Positions 1 to 11,818 of a stretch of DNA of 64,000 bases are shown here, piece after piece. The position numbers and the translations under genes were made by a program. This DNA comes from JALYXI01 sp963795835 (lineage in GTDB: Bacteria; Acidobacteriota; Terriglobia; Bryobacterales; Bryobacteraceae): the NCBI GenBank assembly GCA_963795835.1, contig CAWCJC010000011.1:34567-98566 (forward strand), in the 5' to 3' direction. The stretch's first letter is position 1; each line of letters starts with the position of its first letter. A model generated the notes under the pieces. It did no database searches, was not told the DNA's origin, and saw only the letters and a program-made list of their open reading frames with translations.

Positions 1-63
1 CCCTTTACGCCGGACGCCTTGTTAACGCGCGTTCGGGAAGTGCTGGATGCGCGGAGTTCTTAA
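1..63 (+). CDS. Response regulator receiver domain, C-terminal tail (partial)
   Basis: Reading from base 1 gives twenty codons and a TAA at 61-63. The peptide begins with PFTPDALLTRVREVL, which has the form of the last strand-helix of a CheY-like receiver: the conserved Lys-Pro-Phe followed by the alpha-5 helix; the Lys would lie just outside the window. Only the C-terminus is present, so its output domain (if any, upstream fused) and partner kinase cannot be judged. The next gene starts at base 47, inside this one, suggesting translational coupling. Function is inferred from this short motif only. Confidence 0.55.
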   Translation, partial: PFTPDALLTRVREVLDARSS

Positions 64-1327
64 CGCGGAGGGTTATTTTGCGCTGGCGTGTCTGGTGATC
101 TTGCTGGTGCGCGGAAGGTGGGGCGAGCCGGTCGATTTAGGCTGGCGCGGACGTTGGTGGATGTTGCTGCTTGCGCCGCTTCCCTTTCTGCTGTACCTCT
201 CCTTCCCGTTCCTGGCGGATGATTACGCGCACATTCTCCATGCGCGCGCGTTGACTGCGGCGGGCGTGCCAGCCCTTTTTACCGTGCCCGCGGCGGACCA
301 TTTCTTTCGCCCTCTGGGTTATTTGTCCTATGCCGTGGATGCGCGGTGGGCTGGACTCTCGCCCGCTGCTTTGGCGTCTGAGCGGGCTGGCGCTGCATAT
401 GGTGAATACGCTGCTGGTATATCGGCTCTGCCGGGAGCTGCGGTTCCCTTCCCTGACCTCAGGAGCGGCGGCGATGCTGTTTGCGATACATGGATCGCGA
501 CCGGAAGCGGTGACCTGGGTTTCGGCGCGATTCGACTTGCTGGCGGTGCTTTTCAGCCTGGGGGCGCTGATCTTCTGCTTACGCGGGAAGGTATGGATAG
601 CGGCGCTTTGCCTTTTCGCGGCGGTGCTGAGCAAGGAGAGCGCCTTCGTTGTACCTCTGCTTGCGGTAGCGGTGCTCTGGTACGCGCGGCGGGAAGCGGT
701 TCGGAATACCGCGCCGCTTGTTTGGAGTGGCGGCGCTTGTGTTTGTCTACCGGTGGGCGCTGCTGGGCGGGGTGGGCGGATATCGAAATGCCGTAAGCGG
801 TGCGCCCACTGTATTCGATTTCAAGCTTACGTCCACATTGCAGGCTTTGTTTCCGCGCTTCTGGGCGGCGATGCTGTTTCCGATTAATTGGAGCACGCGC
901 TCCGAACTTCCTTCTGCTTCTGTTGGCAGCCGTTGCAGTGGCAAGCTGGCTTTCGCTTTTGAAAGGACACGCTCCCCGGCGTTCCTTGTTCCTGGGCATT
1001 GCTTTTGCATATATTTGCGCGCTGCCGGTCCATCAGTTCCTCTCGATCGGCGCGGATCTGGAGAAGTCCCGCGTTCTGTACTTCGCCTCGGTGGGGCTTG
1101 CGATTGTGTTTGCGGCAGCGATTCAGTCGCGCTGGATGTTGGTGCCAGCAATATGCATTCTGGTATTTCAATGCGCGGCGCTTGAACACAATCTGCGGAT
1201 CTGGGAACGCGTCGGCTACCAAGCCCGTCAGGCGTGCGTAGCGGGCGCGCACGATCTTCCAAACGTCGTAGAGGGCGTTTACTTCTTGCACACCGGATAC
1301 CCTGAATGCCTGAGCTTCCCGAAGTAG
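47..1327 (+). CDS. GT-C type membrane glycosyltransferase (three frameshifts)
   Basis: Three overlapping reading frames join into one membrane protein of about 425 residues: frame from 47, then a shift near 362 (run CCC), another near 714 and another near 901, each one extra base. The product has an N-terminal membrane segment (residues about 6-22), a second one, then an FLADDYAHILHA stretch; the paired acidic residues after the first loop are typical of GT-C enzymes (PMT/ArnT/TMTC-like) that use a polyprenyl-phosphate sugar donor at the membrane. Further hydrophobic segments follow (for example FLLLLLAAVAVASWLSLL). It ends inside mutM (22-bp overlap). Acceptor and sugar are unknown. It may be a pseudogene, but all three shifts are single insertions and their sum restores the frame, so sequence error is more likely. 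Confidence 0.55.
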
Positions 1328-2076
1328 AGACCGTGGTTCGCAGCATAGCGCCCTATGTGACGGGCCAACGGATCGAAGCGGTCGAAGTGCGTTTGGCGCG
1401 CATCTTCCGAGGTGAGGCGCCACTCGGGCGAATCATCTCGCGAGTCACGCGGCACGGTAAATTCATCGTGCTCGAGCTTTCGCCAAGCGGGTATCTCATC
1501 ATCCATTTGGGCATGACCGGCAAGCTTCGTTGGAATGCCCCGCCGGAGAAGCACACTCACGTGATCTTTACGATGAGCGGCGGTGAATTGAGCTTTACCG
1601 ACGCGCGTACCTTTGGGCGCGTGGAGGTGAGCGAAGGCTTGCCGGAGCGCGTTGCGAGATTGGGGCCCGATGCGCTGGCGGTACCGGAAGCGGAGTTTCT
1701 GGAACGGCTGCAATCGCGATCGGGACGCATCAAGTCGCGGCTGCTGAATCAGTTGTTTGTACGTGGGCTGGGGAACATCTACGCGGATGAAGCATTGTTC
1801 CGCGCGGGCATTCATCCGGGCTCGCGAACAATCTCGAAGAAGCGTGCCCTGGCGCTGCACGGGGCGGTGCAAGAAGTCCTGGGAGAAGCCGTGGCGGCGC
1901 GCGGCAGCAGCATTTCTGATTATGTGGATGCGGAAAACCAGCGCGGTTCGTTTCAGGACCAGCATCGGGTTTACGGCCGCACGGGCCAGCCCTGTATCAC
2001 GTGCGGTACGCCCATCCGGCGAGTGGTGATTACGCAGCGCTCCAGCCATTACTGCCCGAAGTGCCAGAAGCGCTGA
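1306..2076 (+). CDS. mutM: Formamidopyrimidine-DNA glycosylase (MutM/Fpg)
   Basis: Base-excision repair enzyme that removes 8-oxoguanine and formamidopyrimidines and nicks the abasic site. The protein of 256 residues starts with the diagnostic MPELPEVETV, giving the catalytic Pro (Schiff base after Met removal) and Glu; the HLGMTGKLRW segment carries the conserved Lys. The helix-two-turn-helix region appears as LLNQLFVRGLGNIYADEAL. The C-terminus is a CxxC...CxxC zinc finger (ITCG and YCPKCQKR ends). It is slightly shorter than the usual 270 residues but complete. It overlaps the end of the upstream glycosyltransferase by 22 bp, and the tamB gene converges on it with one base between stops. 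Confidence 0.97.
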   Translation: MPELPEVETVVRSIAPYVTGQRIEAVEVRLARIFRGEAPLGRIISRVTRHGKFIVLELSPSGYLIIHLGMTGKLRWNAPPEKHTHVIFTMSGGELSFTDARTFGRVEVSEGLPERVARLGPDALAVPEAEFLERLQSRSGRIKSRLLNQLFVRGLGNIYADEALFRAGIHPGSRTISKKRALALHGAVQEVLGEAVAARGSSISDYVDAENQRGSFQDQHRVYGRTGQPCITCGTPIRRVVITQRSSHYCPKCQKR

Positions 2077-2077
2077 G

Positions 2078-5000
2078 CTACTTGAAACGCTGCTTATATT
2101 GGAAATCGATGCCGAAGGCGGAATTCTCTTCACGCAGAATTACGGCTGACCATTGCTTGCTGAACGCCCACTCCACGCGCACCAATTGAGACGACGTAGA
2201 GTTGGTGTTCACCACGTAATCGAAGATGATGTTCGGTGTGATCTGCTGCTCCACCGAGAGCCGCGCGCCCGGGCTGCCTCCGCTTGTACCGCTGCCGCCA
2301 CCGCCCAAACCTGGCAGCAACGGATCGATCTTCAAGCGGCTGACTCCGAAGAAGCGCTGCAAGCGTCCGGCGACCGGGTTCGCGATCGCCTGGCCTACCA
2401 AAGCAGTAGCGCCGAGTTGTTGCCAGCTCTGTTGTGTATCGGACTGGCGCGCGGCAATCGTTGGATCGTTCGGCGTCTTGCCGGTTGCGAGCAGGCCGAC
2501 AATATCGGCGAACTGCAGGGGCGGATCGCTGCGGTAAGAGACGTTAAGCTTGGTGATGGGACCGGAAACGGTAAGGGTCACCGCGACGCCGCGGGCCTTT
2601 GTTTCGAGATCGATATTCAGGACCGGTTCGATCTTCACCGGGTTGTAGAAGTTGATGGTGCCCTGGTTAATGACGTACTTGTTATTGAAGAATGTGAGGT
2701 TGCCCTGCGTGATGAGGACGCGGCCCAGCAGCGCGGGATTGGCGTAGCTTCCTCGCAACTGAAGATTCGCTTCCGTTTCGAGGTCCTGGGCCAGGCCTGT
2801 TTGGAAGGTGATGTCGGGCGAGGTTTGGATGCGCACGTCGAATCGAATGCCGGCCAGGATTCCCGTGGGCGCCTCCGAGGTGGTGACGGGAGTAGTGGCG
2901 GAAAGAATTGAGCCCAAGTCACTGCGGGGATTGTAAGAGATCTTCTGGATCGTGATATCGCCAGCCAGGACACTGCGGTCGCTGGTACCGGTTAGAGTGA
3001 GTGCGGCATCGCTTACGGAACTGACCCCTTCGGGATAGCGAACGCGGACGCCGTTGGCCGCGGCTTCAAGGCGAAACGCGAGCGCGGGTCCGGCGAATGC
3101 GGCGAAGCCCGCCAGCTTCAGGTTGCCGCCGCCAGTTTGGGCAGTAAGCGACTCGATGGTGGCGCGAGATCCATCGAAGAGAATGCGGCCGTTGCCGTTT
3201 GAGATTCCATTCGGCAGGCCGGCATAGGCCAGGTTGACGTCTTTCAGATCTGCGCGCCCGGTGATTTGAGGCTGATCGAACGAGCCGCGCGCGGTGACAT
3301 TCAGAGTGACCGTGCCCGAACTGGTGAGGTCTTTATCGAAGACCTGCGCCAGGCCAAGATCGCCCGTTCCGAGGGCGCGCAAGTTCAGAGGTTCTTTATC
3401 GGCAAGATGGACGGTGCCCTGCAGAGACAGATTCGTGTTTTTCGCGGTGACCTTGGCGCTCTCAATGCGGAGGATCTGGTTTGAAAGGGAAACGCGAATC
3501 GGTTCCGTGGCACGGATGGTGACGTCGCCCAATTGTTTGACGGAGGCGGGGAGCGGGTCAGGCCTGAGAGCGAGCGAGGGGATTTCCAGTGTCCCCGTCA
3601 TCAGCGCAGGCTTGGCGGCCGGGCCGCTCGCTTCCAGTTTTCCTTCCACGATGCCGCCCACTTGCATGGTCTGGCCCGGCTGCAGTGGCAGGAAGAGGCG
3701 GCGCAAGGTGGCAATATCGGCTTTGGCGAAGGTGGCGTTGGCTTGGGTCGGGTAATCGCCAGTAAGCTGCACGGTGGCATCGGCGCGAATCACGGACTGC
3801 GCCAAATTGCTTTCGAGATGCGCTTTCAACGTCTGGCCCTGGGTATTCGCCGTGAGCGTTGCATCCCCCAGCGGGCGGCCCTGGAGCGAGATTCCCGTGG
3901 CGTTCAGGTTGGCATTCAGATTCCCCAAATCCGCCTTCGTGCTGGTTGTATTCTTCGGGCCTTTGACCTGGCTGAGTTGCAGATTGCCTTGGGCCTTCAG
4001 CTCCACAATGCCGTTCACTCCAGGCTGCTGCTTCCGCACGTTCACGAACTGGTTGAGCTGCATGCGATTGCTTGCGACCTCAAATTGCACTTTACCTGTC
4101 AGGAAGTCTGTGGCCGCATGCGTATAAGTTGCTTTCAGATCCACTTGCTTCGTTCCGGCGCGCAATTGAAACGTGCCCGCTTGGGTGCCGCCGTTCACGT
4201 AATTCAGCTTTCCCGTGAGGCGATCAAAAGGCTCCTGATAGAGAGATCCGTTTGCGACGGTGAGGTCCGCAGTGGCCTGCGGATTCCCCACAGTGCCCGT
4301 AACTTGCGCCGTGGTGTTGAGCACACCCGAGACAGGCAGCGCGCCTTTCTGGCCCGCCAGCACCAGCAGGTCGGCAACGTTAGCGTTCTGAAGATTGACG
4401 GAGGCGTTCAGAGGCTCGAAATTTTCGGCCTTCCAATCGCGGAGGCCCGACAGAGCCCGAGAACGAAGCACGCAACATCTTATAGGCCAGCATGCCTCGA
4501 GCGACAGTAGCTCCGGTGCTCTGCGCTTTCAAGTCCGCGTCGAGCAGATCGATGGTTTGCTCCTGATAGACGAAGTTGCGTCCCGCGAGATGTCCCGCAA
4601 TTTGCGGGCTGGCGAGTGCTCCCGTTACTTGTCCGTCAAACAACAACGCTGCCCGCGGACTTGGCCGACCCCAAAGAGATGGGTACGGACTTGGTGCCAC
4701 CCATGGCAAGAACGGGCATGAGGTCGTTCAAGTTGTGGCTTTCGAGCCGGATCTGGAGTGAGCGCCCGAGCACGCCGGAGACATCGAGCCGGGTGTTGGG
4801 CAGCGTGAGATAGCTGGGCGCGATCGTGATGACGTCGCCCGCGCCTTGGTATTTGGCATCCAGAACGCCTTGCACCGGAAGAACACCACGAACGGGTACA
4901 ACCCCGAGGCGGGTGGAGGCCACGAAATGCTGGTTGCGCGAATCGGTCAGCCGGCCATGTAGTTCGAAAGGTCCGCTGACGGCGCCATCGTAAGGCAGCT

Positions 5001-6153
5001 TTGCGGTAGTAGCAAGAGCGGCAAGGGTTCGAATATCGAAATGTTCCAGCTTGCCCTTTACCTGAAAGCTATCGAAGCCTTCGATTTCGCCTTCGCCAGC
5101 GAGAGTTCCACTCAAGGCGTTGACCCGCACGGTATCGAACTTAATCTTCTTGGGGTCCGCTTCGATTCCCGCATCAAGCCGCACGTTCCGTAGGCTCAAA
5201 CCCGGTTGCGCGAAGGCCACATCGCGGCCGTGAAGTTTGCCGGTGACGTCGTAATCGGAGGTGGACGCGTAGCGTATATTGCCTGCGAGCTCCACAGTTC
5301 CCGACTGCCGGGACTTCAGCTTCAGCAGCGAGCCTGCCTCTTTCAGGGAAATGTTGCCCGTGTATTGTGCAGTAACGATAGGGTTCGTGAAGCTGCTGAG
5401 GCCGCCTGAAAGTGTGAGGTGTGATTCGGCAGAGTCCAGTTTCACGCTAGAAAATTGCAACCGGTTCTTTGAGGCAACGAAGGCCAGATCCACCTGAAGC
5501 TCCGTTTTCGCGTAAGTACCATAGCGAACCTGAAGCGGGGCAAGTTTGACGGTGCCTTTGTAATCTGGGCCAGTTGGTTCATAACCCAGGTTGACCTGAA
5601 GGTTGCTGCCTACGGCATCGTAGCCGGTCGTTTTGGGAGCCTGTCCCGCGGCGTGGACTTCCACTTCGCCGTGGTTCAGCGCAAGTTCGCCCACCTTCAG
5701 ATCGAGAACAGTTTGAATGGGGCTCTGGCTGTTTGCCGCGCGCGGAACCTTGGGGTTCGGGATATTTGTGGATCCATCGGCCGCCACCAGAAGGTAGGCT
5801 TTGGGTTCTTCCGCGCGCAGAAAAGCAATGTCGATGTCGCGCTTGGCCAGAGAGACAATCTTGAGCCCAACGACAAGAACTTTGACCCGCAACAGGGGCG
5901 GCCCGCTCTTTGGTTCCGTGCCGTGTAGAACAAGATCGTCCACTTCCCCAGTCAGCGTTTTCCAATCGAACTTGAACCTGCCGATCTCCGCCTGCCCACC
6001 AGTGGATTTCTCAAGCTCCGTCACAATGCGGGCGCGAACCTTTTCTCGCAGCCAATCGCTCTGCGCGACATAAACGCCCGTGACAGCGAGAATGAGCAGA
6101 AGCGCCACGAGCGCGGCGACGATGCCAAGCGCAACCTTTAGCTTACGGCTCAT
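2078..6153 (-). CDS. tamB: TamB-like translocation/assembly module protein (two frameshifts)
   Basis: Large AsmA/TamB-family protein, about 1357 residues once two one-base insertions are removed (GGG runs on the coding strand at 4652-4654 and 4446-4448). Residues about 6-29 form a single N-terminal membrane anchor; the body is repetitive beta-rich sequence of the kind that makes a periplasm-spanning lipid or client groove; the last 300 residues are the TamB (DUF490) domain, with GNLTFFNNKYVINQGTI and a C-terminal FGIDFQYKQRFK. It likely works with the Omp85 protein encoded two genes upstream to insert outer-membrane proteins or move phospholipids. Its ATG overlaps the TGA of the SurA-like gene (ATGA), indicating translational coupling. 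A small poly-Gly stretch (GLGGGGSG) precedes the C-terminal strands. Confidence 0.85.
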
Positions 6154-6789
6154 GCGCCATCCTCGAAGGCTTCTTTGTGGAACTCAATGTGGGCGCGGGC
6201 TTCGGCGTCTTTCAACCACTTATCCATTTGCTGATCAGCCCGGTCCGCGGAGAGCGTTTGCCGGATCTGTTGCCGCAGCTTTGAAATGTCGAGCTTCTTG
6301 CCAGTAGCCGGGTCCGGCAGCACTTTCGCGTTGTAATACTCTTCGACCTCCTGGCGCGACACCTGCACGACGGGACGGAAGCGAACGTCGATGAAATTAG
6401 ACAAGCTTCAAGCCCCAGAGAAGATGGTTGAGCAACTCTTTCTGCGTGATGCCCGCCTGGCGTAACGCTTGGTCGAACTCCGTTTTGTTGCGGCTTCGGC
6501 TTTTTTCGAGCTTTTCGAGCATGGCGTCCGCTTCCGGCTCCGCGCCCTCGCCATAACGGCCCAATTCCATTTCGCGGCCAACGAGCTTCTGTTCCACCAA
6601 TCGCTGAGCCGCCTCGCGCTTCGCCTTGGCCGTAAATTCTGGCGGTTGATCGTTAAGAAACGCGGTCATGCGGATCTCGCTATCGATATCCGATTGCGTG
6701 ATTACCTGGTTGCCGATCGTCACGGCAACGCGGTCCAGAACTTCGCCATGCGCGGCTGCGGCAAGTAAAAAGAAAAGTAAGATACGCAT
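6150..6789 (-). CDS. SurA N-terminal-domain periplasmic chaperone (one frameshift)
   Basis: About 212 residues after removing one inserted base near 6399. A short signal peptide (residues 1-15, LLFFLLAAAAHG) precedes a SurA_N-like domain starting VLDRVAVTIGNQVITQSDID, which is the hallmark opening of SurA/PpiD chaperones, and a second helical part with VQVSRQEVEEYY. There is no parvulin PPIase domain, so it is probably a pure chaperone for unfolded outer-membrane proteins. It is the middle gene of the operon: its ATG shares one base with the stop of the Omp85 gene (TGATG), and its TGA overlaps the ATG of tamB. The shift could alternatively make two short proteins, but the junction gives a continuous SurA-like reading (GLKL to FIDVRF). 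Confidence 0.75.
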
Positions 6790-9744
6790 CAGAAAGCCTG
6801 CCCAATCGAGAAGAAGAATTGGAAACGATTCACGCGCTGCGCGGCGGAGACGCAGCTATTATTTGCGGTGCATGCCAACAAGGCATTGTAGTTACCGGTA
6901 AAGCCATTGAATTTTGGCGAATTCAGACCGTATGCCAAATCCACCCGAACCGGACCGATGGGCGTGCGATACCGGATGCCAAAGCCAGCCGCATGCACCA
7001 TGTAATTAAAATCCTGCAAGTTGCGCTGGCTGAACCGGAACGAAATATCGCCCGGCTTGTCGAACACGTTCCCGAAGTCATGAAAAGCGACGCCGCCGAT
7101 GTTGTCACCCAGCAAGGGGAAACGCAGCTCCGTGCTGTTGAAGAAAAGCGCCGAACCACCCAACGGGAAACCGGTTCGCAAGTCGCGGGGACCAGCCTGA
7201 TTCTCCGGAAAGCCGCGCAGAGAATTTGCGCCCCCGCCATAGAGGCGCTCCGCCAGCGGAATCGGGTCCGCGTCGGCGGAGGTTGTCGTGAAATTTTTGA
7301 AAGGTTCGAACGAAGGCATCACGCCGAATGAAGTCTGCCGCGCGAGCACATATTTCTTGCCAACGCGATGGTAGCTCGCATTCCGCGCGAGCACACGCAG
7401 AAAGCCGGCTTGGGAGCCGAACGCATTGGCCGCCAGACCCAGGTCGAGTGTGTTGTACATGCCTTTATGCGCGTCGGTGGGATCATCGCGCCGGTCCTGA
7501 ATGAAGTTCGCCGAGAGAATTCCAATGCGCACGGATTGAGAAAGCGAAGGAGCCAAACCGGGATCGATCTTCAGATTGGCGACGGCTACTTTCCGATATT
7601 GAAAACGAAAGAAAGCTGTCAGAGATTTTGAGATGCGGTCCGTCAGTTGGGTGCTGGCTTCTTCGCGAGTGGCAGCGAAGGTCCGCACATCGTTTGACCG
7701 GTCATAAAGCACTGTGAAATTGGCATCAAGCTTCTCGCGACCGAAAACACGCGGAAGCAGGTAGTCCACCAGAGCGCGCCGGTTCAGGTTGGAATAGCGT
7801 GTCCGGAGACTCACGGTTTGTCCCTTGCCGAGAAAGTTGATGCGCGTGAGATCGAGAGAAACACGCGGACTGAAGCCGGCGCTTCCCGCGGGATCACTCA
7901 GGCTGGCGGCAGTGTTGCTACCCCCAATGTTGGCAATTTGCGCGCCGAAGCCCGCCGTAAACGAGTAGCGCCGCGCTTCTTCCATCTCGTAAAGGATGTA
8001 TTTGCGATCGGTCTCGCCATCTTGGTTCTGGATGGCCATATTAACCTGCGGCGAACACGCCCAGATCATAAAGTCTGCGTTGCGTTTCAGCCATTTTCAC
8101 AGGCGAGAGGGGATCCCCAGGGCTCAATTCGATGCGTCCGTTCACCAGCTTGGGTTTCGTGTAATTGAGTCCGCTGGTGATCACTTCCCGAACCATCTGA
8201 CGCGGGCCTTCAGTGATCTTGATATGGAGGTTGACCAGATTCGGCTTGGCTCCGGGCGTGGTGCTGTACTCAAAACTTGCGTTAGGAAAGCCGTTCTCGA
8301 AATAGTAATTCAGTATCGTGTCGCGGTCGGTGGCGACGTTGAATTCACTGAACGGCTGATCCTGCGCGCTGCTCAATGTCGGAAGAATGCTCGAAATATT
8401 CAGCCGTTCCGAGCCTTCCAGGGTAAGGCTCGAAACCAGAAACTGCGGACCTTCCTTAATCGTGACGATCACGCTGATATCGCCGGTCTTGCCCAGGTAA
8501 TCGTCCTTCGTTTCAGAGGAAACAACGACGTCGCGCAGGCCATTCGATTTGTAGAGGTTTTCGATGGTTTCTTCGTCGCGCCGCACGAACACTTCGCTAA
8601 ACCGGCCCCGGCGGTATTGAAAGCTCTTGGGCAGCAGAAACATGCGCTCTCGAATGGTTTCCGTCGTGAAGTACTTATTACCCTGGATCTCCAGATGAAC
8701 GAAGCGGTGGCGCTCGCCCGGGTTGATCAGGTAATCGATCTCCTGCTTGCCTTTCACTACGCGCTCCGCCTTATATTCCACTTCGGCTTCGAAATAGCCC
8801 TTCGATTGAAATTCCTCCCGCAGATTGCGCCGGCCTTCTTCGAGAAGGTCGTTATCAACGGTGTGCTCCTGAAAGATGGGGACGTTGTCTTTGAGTGTGC
8901 TGCGTTTTACCTTGGCGCCCACCGCCCTGACCGTAACCCTGGGACCTTCCTGCATTTCAAGAGTAGGAGTGGCGCGGCGCGTACCCCTGTCATACTCCAG
9001 CGCCTTCAGTTGCACTGTGGCGAGCAGGCGATCCGATTTTTCGAATTTTGCACGCACGCCTTCCAAACCGCGGCGAACCCGCGCCTGGGTGATGGGCTGC
9101 CATTTGTTGACGAGAAATTTCTTCCACCTGGTTGCCCTGATGATCTGCTTCGACGACAACTGATAAGAGCCCGTAAGCACGGGTTCCGCGAAGTGCGCGC
9201 GCTTGCCGGCAGTGATGACAAAGTTGATGTCCACCTGATTGGCGATTTCGGTGTATTCGATCTCTGGCTTCACCACGGCTTCGTAAAAGCCATTTAAGGT
9301 GAGCAGCCGGGAGATGTTGCCTTGCGCGGTCTTCACTTCGGATTCGATGAACGGAGTACCCAGATCAAGGCGGGAGGCATTGACCAGCTGGCCCGGATTC
9401 GGAGGGTCCGGGATATCGCCCGTCACGGAAACGTGGCCAATAAACCAGCTGTTTTTCGTTTTGAACTGGATAGCCACCTGGTCATTGGGCGCGGGGAGCG
9501 CATCCACTTCGATATCGCGGTACCGGCCGGTGGCGTAAAGCCGTTCAATTGCTGCCTTTACGTTCGCCGCGTGGAACGGAGTGTGCGACTTCAAAGGCAG
9601 AATTGAGAGTAGTTCGGAGGCATCAAGGGGCTGAACCGCGGGATCAAAACTGACGACAGAAATCGTCTTGCCCTCATACTGCCGCGCATCGGCAAAAACG
9701 AACCCGCAGCACAGGAAACCTGCGGCAACAAAACGAAAAAGCAC
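6789..9744 (-). CDS. Omp85-family outer-membrane assembly protein (BamA/TamA-like; one frameshift)
   Basis: About 984 residues after removing one extra base near 8050 (YDLGVFA joined to QVNMAIQN). It has a signal peptide (residues 1-19), a long periplasmic part with repeated POTRA-like units (for example YFEAEVEYKAERVVKGKQ and LYKSNGLRDVVV), then a 16-strand-type barrel from about residue 590 (ARRYSFTAGFGAQ, GGANSLRGFPENQAGP, the RGF/Y loop motif of Omp85 proteins). The last residue is Phe, as expected for the BAM targeting signal. It is longer than BamA (about 800), implying additional POTRA units. It heads an operon with a SurA-like chaperone and TamB, so a TamA-like role is favoured over being the housekeeping BamA. 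Confidence 0.88.
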
Positions 9745-9776
9745 CCACCTTATGTTAGCGTTGTTACCCTAACGGA

Positions 9777-10797
9777 ATCAGTACTGCGAATCAAGAAGAC
9801 CGCTACGCAAGACAAATCAGATTGCCCGGAATGGGTCAAACCGGACAGTCTCGCCTGGGTGGCTCACATGTGGCAATTACCGGCTGCGGAGCGTTGGGAA
9901 CCGTACAAGCCGAGACGCTGGCGCGCGCGGGGGTCGGCCGGCTCACGCTTATCGACCGTGATTTCGTTGAGTGGAGCAACCTGCATCGTCAGTTTTTGTT
10001 CGATGAGGCCGATGCCGAGGCGGGGTCGCCTAAAGCGGTAGCTGCGGCGGCGCGGGTAAGGGCCGTGAACAGCCGGGTCGCTGTGGAGGCGCGGGTGGCA
10101 GACCTGGAGCCGCGCTCCGTTCGCGAGCTTCTTCACGGCGCGGACTTGATTCTCGACGCAACCGACAACTTCGAGACGCGATATCTGATCAACGATTATG
10201 CGCTGGAAACAGGAACCCCTTGGATTTACGGCGCCGCAGTGGGGACTTACGGGCTCACCCTGACGGTGATCCCCGGCGAGACTGCATGCTTTCGGTGCCT
10301 GTATCCCGATCCGCCTCAAGGCGCGCAGCCCACATGTGAGACTGCGGGCGTGCTGAGCACGGTGACCATGCTGATCGCCATTCAGCAGAGCACTGAAGCG
10401 CTGAAGCTGCTTTCCGGAAATAGGGCTGCGCTTCGGGGCACCATCTTTACGGCGGATTTGTGGAGCAATGTAACCCGTGAGTCCGCGATGCCTTCGCGCG
10501 ATCCGGAATGCCCGGCTTGCGGGCGGCGGGATTTCGAGTGGCTGCGAGGGCGAGCATCGCTCGCCGGTGAGTTTGTGCGGGCGGAACGCGGTGCAGATTC
10601 ATGCGGAACGGCCCATGAATCTGGCTGCCCTGGAGGGGGCGCTGTGCGGGTTAGGCACCGTGCGGCGGAATGAGTATGCGTTGCGGTTTTGGACGGAGCC
10701 GTATGAGATTACTGTGTTCCCGGATGGGCGCGCGATTGTAAAAGGGACCGTGGATCCCGGGGTGGCGCGGTCGGTTTATGCCCGATTTATCGGCTGA
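9777..10797 (+). CDS. ThiF/MoeB/HesA-family adenylyltransferase (one frameshift, unclear start)
   Basis: E1-like enzyme that adenylates the C-terminus of a small ThiS/MoaD-type sulfur carrier. The sequence shows RYARQIRLPGMGQ at the N-terminus, the nucleotide-binding loop ITGCGALGT, the Arg-rich NLHRQFLF segment, ILDATDNFETRYLIND and two zinc CxxC pairs (FRCLYP region and CPACGRRD). One extra G in the run 10548-10550 breaks the frame; after correction it ends GTVDPGVARSVYARFIG. No ATG, GTG or TTG precedes the RYARQ motif in frame; the most sensible start is the ATC at 9777 (ISTANQEDRYARQ), possibly a misread ATG. A TTG at 9822 would lose the motif. No ThiS or MoaD gene is adjacent. Confidence 0.8.
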
Positions 10798-10811
10798 AGC
10801 CCCTTCTTTAC

Positions 10812-11781
10812 TCAGTACCCGGCGTGTTTGTCTACCAGATTTTCTAGCGGCTCGCCCTTCATGAAGTGGTCCAGGTTGCGGTAGAAGAACAGCATCGCCT
10901 GATCTAGCCAGTCTTGTGTGTTATCGGCGCAGTGGGGGGAGAGCAACACATTTTCCATGCTGTAGAACGGATGGCCTGGGGGCAGCGGCTCCGTCGAGAA
11001 GACATCGAGAGCGGCGCCGCGGATTTGCTTCGAGGTAAGCGCTTCGAGCATCGCCGGTTCGTCAATCACAGGGCCGCGGCCTACATTCATAATCATGGCG
11101 CTCGGCTTCATGGCGCTGAAGACTTCCTTGCCGACCAGGCTTTTTGTCTGTGGAGTCAGCGGGGCGGCGGCGACCACGTAATCGCATTGAGGGATCATTT
11201 CGAGCATTTGCTCGAAGCCATAAACGTGTTCTACGTTGGGATCGCCTTCGGACTGTTCCGGGCGCCGGCGAACGGCAAGCACCTTCATCCCCATGGCCTT
11301 CGCGCGCCAGGCGCATGCGCGGCCAATATCGCCGTAGCCGATGATTCCCATGGTCTGACCACTGATCTCGTGAAGGTTGAACTGTTCCCAGCGGCCTGCT
11401 TTCTGGTTGCGCAGCATGCGCGGAATGTCTTTCGCGAAATAGAGAGCGCCCAAGCAGAACGAACTCCCCCAACGACTGGCTGAACACGCCGCGGCCGTTC
11501 GTGAGCGGAACGGGGCTTGCGACCAGTTCAGGAAACAGAAGGCTGTCTAATCCAGCGGAGCGCGAGTGAATCCACTTGAGCTTCGGGCATTCCCGCAGCA
11601 ACGCTTCCATCAGATTTTTCTTTGCCGCCCAACTGAGGATTACATCGGCACCGGCGGTTGCACCCGCGAAGTCTTGAAGCTGATCGCCTTCTGTGACGCG
11701 GACGCTCGCGGGCATCTTATCCATGAGCGGTACCGGCGCCTCATTGCTACCTCTGACGAGTAGAAGATTCAACATTTCCAT
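10812..11781 (-). CDS. D-isomer-specific 2-hydroxyacid dehydrogenase (one frameshift)
   Basis: NAD(P)-dependent oxidoreductase of about 322 residues after removing one base from the run at 11449-11451. The nucleotide-binding fold shows GIIGYGDIGRACAWRAKAMG; the catalytic Arg is in NVGRGPVIDE, the Glu in DVFSTEPLPP and the His in LSPHCADNT, so the active site is complete. The substrate is not predictable (glyoxylate/hydroxypyruvate or 2-ketoacid type). Start MEMLNLLLV is chosen because the upstream in-frame Met gives only a short hydrophobic extension. The gene is divergent from the next one with about 37 bp between starts. Confidence 0.85.
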
Positions 11782-11818
11782 TACAAGAAACGCTAACATG
11801 CTTTCGAAGGAGATCGGG

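Noticed and set aside
3533..4510. 325-codon frame on + strand in tamB
   Set aside because: It is antisense to conserved TamB sequence and lacks any recognisable family.
7996..9297. 433-codon frame on + strand within the Omp85 gene
   Set aside because: Sense strand has a clear POTRA/barrel protein on minus; this frame has no domain and repeats its codon pattern.
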